Positions 10,732 to 21,300 of a stretch of 64,000 bases of DNA are shown piece after piece (within the stretch, counting starts at the first letter, position 1; every line of letters starts with the position of its first letter). The position numbers were made by a program, and so were the translations under genes. The DNA lies in NCBI RefSeq assembly GCF_000293805.1, contig NZ_AMBZ01000007.1:124001-188000 (forward strand). The letters run 5' to 3'. This DNA is from Paenibacillus alvei DSM 29. GTDB taxonomy: Bacteria > Bacillota > Bacilli > Paenibacillales > Paenibacillaceae. The notes under the pieces were generated by a model that did not search any database, was not told the origin of the DNA, and worked only from the letters and a program-made list of their open reading frames with translations.

Positions 10732-13700
10732 ATGACTGCAAACATTAAAGATATATACGCGCTTTCCCCTACCCAGCGGGGGATGCTCTTTCATACGCTT
10801 TATTCCCCTGATTCTGGGGTCTACGTTGTGTCCTATAGTTGTACGTTTCAAGGTGCAATTGACGTCGCTTTATTCGAGAAGGCGTGGAACAAAGTCATCG
10901 AACGCCATGACATTTTACGTACCGGTTTCGTATGGGAAGATATCGAGAAGCCTGTGCAGGTCGTCTATGATCAGCTTCACGTTTCACTGGAGCAATACGA
11001 TTGGCGCGGAATGATAGAAGATCAGCAGCAGGAGCGGTTTGATGCCTATTTACGCGATAACCGCAGCAAAGGGTTTCAATTATCTGAAGTACCACTGATG
11101 CGATTGTCGCTTATCCAATATCAAGAGGATTGTTACCAGTTCGTATGGATGTTCCATCATATTTTGTTGGACGGCTGGAGTATTTCCATCGTTATGGGGG
11201 AAGTGTTCGCCTTCTATGGCGCATTTATTCAAGGACAAAACTTGCGATTGCCCGGCATCCGTCCATATCGGGACTACATTGCATGGAATCAGAAGCAGGA
11301 TGTGCAGCAAGCGGAGCAGTTCTGGCGAAATCTGCTGCAGGGGGTCGGCGCACCGACCTCCCTGCCTCCAAGCCGTATAAAGGGGAACAGCGGATACGAA
11401 GAAATTGGTACTGCGTTATCTGTAAACGTAACAAATGAACTGCGCAATTTGGCGCGTCAGCATCAATTGACACTCAACACTTTCGTACAGGGGGCATGGG
11501 GGGTGCTGCTATCTCGATATACGAGGGAGCAAAATGTAATTTTCGGAGCTACTGTCTCCGGTCGTCCCGCGAATCTTCCAGGTGTTGAATCAATGGTCGG
11601 TCTGTTCATTAATACGCTGCCTGTGCGAGTGAACGCTGATCCGCAGATGGATGCCATATCGTATTTAAAACAATTGCAGGAGCTTCAAGCGAGCATTCGA
11701 GATTATGAATACTGCCCGCTGTCCGATGTACAGGCGTGGAGTGAGGTAGCACGCGGCCAAGCGCTCTTTGAAAGTATTATTGTGTTCGAGAACTATCCCA
11801 TTCAGCAAACGAAGGAAGAAGAACGCGGCCTGCTGAATATGATTACAAGGGTTCATTCGGAAGAGCAGACAAACTATCCGCTCACGATAAGTGTAGTTCC
11901 TGGCGATTTTCTGGAACTATCCATTTCATATGATCGCAGCATATTCGACAAAGACATGATTCAGCAGATGATAGCGAATTTACATACGGTTCTTGAGGCG
12001 ATGGCTGCTTCATCGACACAGGCGTTGGCATCCATTCCTATCCTTACGCCTGAGGATCGTGAACAAGTGCTTGCGATCTCTGCTGGCGAAGTTATTGATT
12101 ATGACGCAAGTGGCTGCGTACACGAGCTTATACGTGAGCAAGCAGAACGCACTCCTGATGCATTGGCTGTCGTATGTGGGGCTGTATCGATGACTTATCG
12201 GGACTTGAATGGCCAAGCGAACCGAGTCGCAGCTTATTTGCGCCAGCTAGGGGCAGGTCCGGGCAAGCTGGTTGGTCTGTTCTGCGATCGCTCAGTGGAG
12301 CTGGCGATAGCGCTGCTGGGTGTCTTGAAGGCGGGTGCTGCATATGTGCCGATAGATCCGGCGTATCCACAGGAGCGCATTGCATACATGATCGACGATG
12401 CACAGATGTCATTCCTGCTGACGAAGACGGATCTTGCATCGCAATTGCCAGTGAATAGTGCAACAGTGATTTGTCTTGATGCAGAGCGTGATGCAATCTC
12501 TGCCCAATCTGGCGAAGAATTGGAAGCCGATGTAACTGGAGATCATCCTGCCTATGTCATTTATACATCAGGTTCCACGGGGGTGCCGAAAGGCGTTGTC
12601 GTTCCGCATCGAGCGATGCTTAATCACAATCTAAGTGCAGCAGCGCATTTTGAATTGACAGCAGCGGATCGCGCATTGCAATTTGCAACGATTAGCTTCG
12701 ATGCGGCTGTCGAAGAATTTTTCCCGACATGGATTCACGGGGCAGCTCTCGTCATGATGCCGGAAAGGTTAATGAGTCCGGCCGAATGCTGTCAACTGGT
12801 GGAGCAGCATCAGATAACGGTGCTTAACTTTCCTACAGCATACTGGCATGAATGGGTAAGCGAGATGGCAGAAGGGACGATCTCGCTGCCATCAACGGTA
12901 CGCGCCGTTATTGTCGGTGGTGAACGTCCATCACCGGAACGGCTTGCTGATTGGCAGCGTATCGTTGGCAATCAAGTGGCATGGTATAACACCTATGGAC
13001 CGACCGAAGCAACTGTGAGCTGCACAGTATATCGTGCTACTGATGCAAGTTCAGATGACGAGCTTGTTTACGAAGAGATTCCGATTGGCAGACCTATCGC
13101 TAATACCCGTATTTACATCTTAGATGAGAACAAGGATCTGGTACCGATTGGGGTGCCCGGTGAGATGTATATTGGCGGGGCAGGATTGGCCCAAGGATAT
13201 CTTCATCGGCCAGAACTGACAGCGGAGCGATTCCTTCCGAGTCCATTTGAAGACGGAGAACGATTGTATCGCACCGGGGATATCGGTCGTTATCTGCATG
13301 ATGGTCAACTTGAATTCTGGGGACGGGTTGATTATCAGGTGAAGATCCGCGGCTTCCGCATTGAGCTGGAGGAGATCGAGGTTGTACTGCTGCGCCATCC
13401 GAAGGTGCGCCATGCGATTACGATTGCGCATGCAGATCAGCGTGGTGACAATCGACTGGTTGCTTATGTGGTGCTGCGGGAAGAGGAGCACTTGGAAAAT
13501 GGCGAACTGCGTCATTATGTGATGGAGCGGCTGCCTGTATATATGGTTCCTGCTGCCATAGTCATATTGCCTGAGCTTCCGCTTACTCCGAGCGGAAAGG
13601 TTGATCGCAAAGCGCTGCCAGCGCCTGATTTCTCTCAATTAACTAGAGAACAGGAGTATGTAGCGCCGCGTAATGGCGTTGAGGAAACTCTTTGCCGTAT

Positions 13701-15345
13701 CTGGTCTGAAGTGCTGGGGGTTAATCGTGTCGGCATTTACGATAATTTCTTTGAGCTTGGCGGGGATTCGATTCTGTCTATCCAAGTGGTCTCGAAGGCA
13801 GCTCAGGCTGGATTATCGTTGTCACCGCGGCATATCTTCGAGCATCGCACCATCTCGGAACTGTCTGCTGTGGCGAAGTCAGCTGGGATATCCGCAAACG
13901 AGCAAGGCATGGTAACAGGGCCGGTTCCGCTAACTCCGAATCAACAGTGGTTTTTCGAGCAAGACATTACGAATCGCCATCATTGGAATCAAGCGATGTT
14001 CCTTACAGTCGAACAGCCGGTGCATGTCGTTGCGATGGAGCAAGCGGTAGCGCGGCTTATCGAGCATCATGACGCCTTGCGTATGCACTATACGCTGACA
14101 GAGGATTCAACTTGGGTGCAGCACATGGGTGATCTGCTTGAGAAAACACCGTTTGAGCGGGTGGATCTGTCACATGTACCGTCAGACGAGCAGCAAGCAG
14201 TGCTGGAGTACAAGGCTGAGGAATATCAACAAAGTCTAAGTTTGAATGGGCCGCTGATCAGAGTTGTGTTGTTCGATCTTGGCCGCCAAGAACGAGCTCA
14301 TTTTCTCATTACGATTCATCATCTGGTCGTTGATGGTATGTCTTGGCGTATCCTGCTGGAAGATTTGCAAACCGTCTATGAAGCGTTCGTAAAAGGAGAA
14401 CAGGCGGTGCTCCCACCGAAGACAACCTCGTTCAAGCATTGGTCTGAGCAGCTTGTCAGCTATGCACAATCGGACGCACTTATGCATGAAGTGAACAATT
14501 GGGTAGAAGCTTCGCCTTCACAAATAGCAGCTCTGCCGACCGATTATGAGCTAGATTCGCGAACAGACAAGATGGTAAATACAGAAGCTTCAACCGCAAC
14601 TATGGCAGTTGAACTCAGTGAGGCGGAGACACAGTCTCTGTTAAGAGAAGTTCCAAACGCATATCGTACACAGCTTAGAGATGTACTTGTAACGGCACTT
14701 GCTCACACGATAGCGGAGTGGACCCAATCCGAGTCAGTTGCTATCGATATGGTAGGGCACGGCCGAGAAGAATTAATGGATGGTGTTGACCTATCACGAA
14801 CGGTTGGCTGGTTTGCGTTTGTATACCCGATCTACCTTGAGATCGATCGTTCTACAGCAGCTAAGCTGGGGGATGCCATTATTCGTACAAAGGAGCGACT
14901 TGCTGCGATTCCGAACAACGGTATCGGATACAGCATATTGCGCTGTTTGGGTGATGAGGCGAGTAGAGAGGCGCTGCGTCATTTACCGCAGGCGGCAATC
15001 AGCTTCAACTATTTGGAACAGACGAACCAACAACAGAAGCCAGGAGAGGGCGAAGGCAGATTCAGCATCGCCACCGAATCGTCGGGTTCTGTATTGCATA
15101 CAGCGAATAAAAGAACATATTTGCTCGATATCAACACCATGATCGTCTGCGGCAAGCTGCATATGACGTGGTCGTACAGCAGCGATTTGTATAAGAGCGA
15201 GACGATAGAGGAGCTGGCTGGCGAGTATGTTACTGCGCTGCGCGCGCTTATCGCTCACTGCCTGTCAGCCGAAGCGGGCCGTTTTACACCTTCTGACTTC
15301 CCGCTGGCGGCTTTGACCCAGGAACAGCTGGATGAGCATCTTGCC
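10732..15345 (+). other. NRPS module 3: C-A-T-E(variant), predicted basic residue
   Basis: The pocket reads DAENIGTVSK with FDAAVEE at nt 12697. It resembles the bacitracin Lys code (DAESIGSVCK) and shares Glu239/Asn278 with the hydroxy-Orn-type code DMENLGLINK. Lys or Orn is therefore my guess, with low certainty. In the E domain the first Glu of EGHGRE is Val (codon nt 14752-14754) and the later motif reads FNYLEQ. The residue may stay L. Confidence 0.65.
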
Positions 15346-18300
15346 AGCTATCGCCAGATCGAAGATATCTATTTGATCTCGCCGATGCAGGAAGGGATGC
15401 TGTTCCATGCCATATACTCGCCAGACTCGCAGCTATACTTTGAGCAGTCGAGCTTCGCTCTGCAAGGGAAGCTGAACATAGATGCATTCGAGCAAGCTTG
15501 GCAGACAGTGCTCGATCGCCATTCGATATTGCGCAGCGGATTTATGTGGAACGGCGTGGACAAGCCACACCAGTTCGTACTCCGCTCACTTCAAGTGCCG
15601 TTTGAACATCAGGATTGGCGAGGAATGGAACAGGAAGAGCAAACAATTCAGTGGGAGAAGCTTCTTGAGCAGGATAAGGAACGGACATTTGATCTTGCAG
15701 CACCTCCGCTGATGCGATTTGCGCTCATTCGTACAGAAGAGCAACTGTACAAATTCGTCTGGAGCTTTCACCATATTTTGTTGGATGGTTGGAGCGTGCT
15801 TACATTACTTGGCGAAGTGTTGACAAGCTATAATTCGCTCGTTCAAGGGAAGGAGATTCAATTGCTTCCCGTTACTTCAGCCTATCGGGATTATATTGCA
15901 TGGCTGCAAAGGCAAGATATGCAAGCAGCGGAGGCTTATTGGCGTACGCAGCTAAGCGGCTTCGCTGCTCCAACAGCCCTGCCGATCCAGCGTCGCAAAG
16001 GTGAACAGCAAGAGCAAGGCGAGACGAAAGTGACTTACACACTTTCTGCAAAGGCAACAGCACGCTTGCAAGCAATGACAAGGCATTATGACTTGACAAT
16101 AAGCACCTTAATACAGGGTGCTTGGGGATTATTGCTCAGTCGCTATGCGAACGAAGAAGATGTGCTATTCGGCACGACGGTTGCTGGACGACCGACGGAA
16201 TTACCGGGCTTCGAATCAATGATTGGCTTATTTATTAACTCGTTGCCGGTGCGTGTAACGGTCGATGAAGAGCAACCCGTTCAACAGTGGTTGAAGCAGC
16301 TTAACAAGCAGATGGTCGCTATTCGCCACCAATTCGAGTATAGCCCGCTCGCTCAAGTGCAAGGCTGGAGCGATGTGCCTAACGGAATTTCGTTGTTCGA
16401 CAGTCTTGTTGTATTCCAGAACTATCCGGTGCAGGATGTGCCGGAGCAGGATCATCCGGATGCGCTGCAGCTGCACAGCTTCCGCACGTCCGAACAGACA
16501 AACTATCCGATCACCTTGGTTGCGGAATCTGGCGATGAGCTGCAACTGCAATTGTTGTTCGATCCGAAGCTGTTTACGGCTTCTAGCGTAGAGCGCATGC
16601 TGGTACATCTAGGAACACTGCTGCAGGAGATGGCGAATCGGCCAGCACAGAAAATTGGCAATCTGCAGCTTCTCTCTGAAAAGGAGCGCAAGCAGACATT
16701 GGTGGAGTGGAACAGCACTCATACCGAGCTCCCGCTTGACAAGACTGTTGCGGAATGGTTCGCAGAGCAGGTGCGGATACAGCCTGGCGCTGTTGCGATT
16801 GTATCTGAGAAGCAAGCCGTCACTTACGGCGAGCTAAGCCGCATGGCTGAACGATTAGCGCACAGCTTCATTCAAAATGGTGTTGCAAGTGGCGATATTG
16901 TAGCTATCTGCATGGAGCGTTCTATTGAATCGGTAGCAGGTATGCTTGGCATCTGGAAGGTCGGTGGGGCATACCTGCCGCTAGACTCGACTTATCCACA
17001 GGAACGCTTGTCATACATGCTCGCCGAATCGCAAGTGAAGGTACTGCTAACGCAAGAGCGGGTATGTGAGCAGCTGCCTCCATTCGCTGGGCGTATCGTA
17101 GTGGTAGAACAGGAACTGCAGGCTGAAGTGGGTGACGGTGCTGAAGTGAATGGAGGATCTGAAGCTGCAGAAGAAGCTGTAAATGCTCAAGTCCAGCTTC
17201 CTCCAGCGGCTGGCATGGATCAACTGGCATACGTCATATTTACTTCCGGATCGACAGGTCAGCCGAAAGGGGTAGAGATTACCCACCGCGGCTTGATGAA
17301 TCTGATCGGATGGCATCGCCGGACATATGACGTTCAGGCAGCCGACCGGGCAACAATGCTGGCAGGTGTTGCTTTCGATGCTTCCGTCTGGGAGTTGTGG
17401 CCTTATGTAACGGCAGGAGCCAGCATCTATATTGCAAATGAAGAGACGAGACTGAATCCGGTCGCTTTACGCAACTGGCTGCTCGAAAATGAGATTACAC
17501 TCTCCTTCATTCCGACGCCGCTCGCTGAACCGATGCTGACGCTGGAGTGGCCGGATAGCTGCAAGCTGCGCGCCATCCTGACTGGTGGTGATCGACTTGC
17601 TCAATATCCGCCAGATACACTGCCGTTTGCCTTGCATAATCACTACGGCCCATCGGAATCGACTGTTGTTGCCACGGCTTGTCAAGTTCCGACGCAGTCC
17701 AGCAAGTCACCTAGCGAGAGTGCTCCATCCATCGGCCGACCGATCGCCAATATACGGGTATATATATTGGATCGCAAGCTGCGTCCGGTTCCGCAAGGAG
17801 TGACAGGCGAGATGTATGTTGGCGGTGAGGGCCTTGCCCGCGGTTATATGAACCGTCCCGATCTGACGGCAGTGCGGTTCATCGACAGTCCGTTTGTACA
17901 AGGAGAACGGCTATATCGAACAGGAGATCTTGCCAGACATCTGCCAAGCGGTGATATTGAATTTCTCGGACGCAATGATGACCAGGTGAAAATACGCGGC
18001 TATCGCATTGAGCTTGGTGAAATTCAAGCGGCCATTGCGGAGCATGCAGCAGTACGAGAGGCTTCCGTCGTCGTACGTGAGGATCGTCCAGGTGATAAGC
18101 GATTGGTTGCATACATCGTGCTGCATCAGAAACAGCAGGATGACCAGCATGACGGAGCAGTCCATTCCGTCCGCAGCTACTTGCAGGAACGGCTCCCTGA
18201 TTACATGGTGCCGCTGGCTTTCGTCACACTTGATGCTCTGCCGCTGACGGCTAACGGCAAGGTAGATCACAAGCAACTGCCTGCACCTGCATGGGAACAG

Positions 18301-21300
18301 ATGTTGAATGCGGGCTCATATGTCGCGCCGCGCAATGAGGTAGAGCGCAGCTTGACAGCTATATGGGAAGAGGTACTCGGTCTTGAGCAGGTTGGCATTC
18401 ATGACAACTTCTTCGAGCTCGGCGGGGATTCGATATTGAGCATACAGGTGATGTCCCGTGCATCACGCGAAGGCATTAGCTTAACACCAAAGATGATCTT
18501 CGGACATCCTACGGTAGCACAGCTCAGCGAAGTTGCCGAATGGTCTGAGCGTACGGTAGCGGAGCAAGGACTGGTTACTGGGCAAGTAGAGTTGACTCCG
18601 ATACAACAGTGGTTTTTCGAGCAGCCACTTGCTTATAGACATCACTGGAATCAAGCGATGATAATGACTGTACAGCAGCCTGTGCATGTGCAAGCATTGG
18701 AGCTAACAATACAAGCGCTTGTGGCCCATCACGATGCATTGCGGATGCGCTTCATGAAGGAAGCTCAGGACTGGAGACAGAATAATCTTGGCTTGGACGA
18801 AACGGTCATCCTCGCAACCGAAGATTTGTCGCAGCTCTCGGAATCAGCTCAGTCTGAAGCAATTACATTATTGGCGGAAACTGTGCAGAGCAGCTTGAAC
18901 ATTGAACATGGGCCGCTCATGCGTGCAGTGTTATTCAATCTTGGGGCTAATCAGCCGTCTCGATTGCTGATTGTCACTCACCATCTGGTCATTGATGCGG
19001 TGTCGTGGCGCATTATACTGGAAGATCTCGAAGAGGCGTACACACAGGCGTGCCAAGGTATTACGCCACAGCTGCAGCCGAAGACAACTTCCTTCCAGCA
19101 ATGGAGCGCGCAGCTGCAGCAATACGCGCAATTGGAACAGACACGCAAGGAGGCCTCGTATTGGCTTGCATTGACGGAGCGGGAGTTCGCTTCACTGCCT
19201 GTCGATGTACGTCTGACGGAGGACGACGACCGAAGATCGCTGAACACAGCAGCATCGTCCCGTACTGAAGCGGCTGCACTAACGAAAGAGGAAACCCAGG
19301 CACTGCTGCAGCAGGTGCCGGCAGTATATCGCACACAGATTAATGATGTCCTGCTTACTGCTCTGATGCTGGCAATGCGCCAATTCACAGGTCAATCTTC
19401 GATGTTGATCCATATGGAAGGCCACGGCAGAGAGGAGATTGCGGATGGTGTGGACGTATCCCGTACCGTTGGCTGGTTTACATCCATATATCCAGTGTAC
19501 TTGGAGCTCGCTCCGGATACAGCTCTGGGTGAAGCACTCTGCTCCATAAAGGAACAGCTTCGTCAAGTCCCAGAGCGCGGATTAGGGTATGGTGTACTTC
19601 GTTATCTGTCGGACGATCAACAACTGAAAGCCAAGCTGCAATCGCTGCCTACGCCTGAGATCAGCTTTAACTATTTGGGACAGTTCCATCAGCTGCAGAA
19701 GGAGGCAGCAAGCATATTCGGTGCAGCTTCGGAGGATTATGGAGTCGTTCAGAATCCGTCCGATCCGCTCGCCCATCTGCTGGACGTAGCGGGAATCATT
19801 GTGGAAGGGCAACTGCAATTGACTTTATCTTACAGCAGCAATCTATTCCGTGAAGAAGAGATGCATGCACTGATTGTGCATTTCGCGCAGTCACTGCGTT
19901 CTCTAATCGCACACTGCCAATCAGCGGAAGCAGGTAAATTTACGCCTTCTGACTTCCCGCTTGCCCGTCTGTCACAAGTAGAGATTGACCGCCACCTGAC
20001 GAATACAGAACAGATTGAGGATGCATACGGCCTAGCTCCGGCTCAAGAGGGGATGCTGTTCCATTCGATCTATGCGCCGTCATCCGGCGTCTATATTCAG
20101 CAGGTTAGTTTCACGCTGCAAGGCAGTTTGAATCGGCAGGCGTGGCAACAAGCGTGGAAGATGCTGTGCGATCAGCACCCGATACTGCGGACAGCCTTCC
20201 TGTGGGAAGGAATATCTGAACCGCATCAAGTCGTTTATCCGCGCGTCACGATACCGTTCACTGACCTTGATTGGAGTGGGTACGGGGCAGAGGAGCAATC
20301 CGCTCTGGTTGCTGAATTTTTACGAGAAGATAGGGTGAAAGGGTTCGTTCTGGATAATGCGCCGCTTATGCGCATGGCTATGATCCGATTGTCTGACGAT
20401 TGCTGCCAATTCATCTGGACGTTCCATCACCTGCTGCTTGACGGCTGGAGCACACCGATCATACTCGGTGAGCTGGCTACCATCTATCATGCGCTCTGCA
20501 GCAAGCAGCCGCTTGAATTGATTGCCGGAAGACCGTATCGCGACTATATCGCTTGGTTATACAAGCAAGATGAACATGAAGCGGAGCAGTTCTGGACGGA
20601 CAAGTTAAGAGGATTCACTGCGCCGATACGGCTGCCTGTAGAGCGATCACAGACAGCGGAAGCTGCTGGCAATAAGGATGTCGAGCACCTGCTGTCTAAG
20701 GAAGTGACTCAACGTTTGCAGCAGTTGGCGCGTCAGCATAATGTTACGTTGAACACAGTCGTGCAAGGCGCATGGGCCATTTTGCTATATCGATATACAG
20801 GTGAGACGGATGTTGTGTTCGGTTCTACGGTTGCAGGAAGACCAGCGGATCTTCAAGGCTCAGAGCATATGGTGGGATTATTCATCAACACGCTGCCTGT
20901 GCGCGTGCAAGTCAACCCTGATGAAGCAGCTCAGAATTGGCTGAGAAGATTGCAAGATCAACTGGTCGAGCAGCGCGAATATGAATTCTGTCCGTTAGTA
21001 AAAATTCAGAGCTGGAGTGAAGTACCGCGCGGAATCAGCTTATTCGATTCGATTGTCGTGTTCGAGAATTACCCGATTGGGCCGCCAGCTGAGCAAGCAG
21101 GTGAAGGAGTAGTCATTACGTCATCTGAGACAATCGACCAGACGAATTACCCATTGATGGTGGCCGCAGTCCCAGGGGAAGAGCTGTCCTTGCGTATTGC
21201 TTATGATACGGCCCGTTATGGGGACGGCGCTATCAGTCGTATGATGGGGCATCTGACTGCACTGCTAACCGGTTTAGCAGCGGATTGGAGCCTAACTGTA

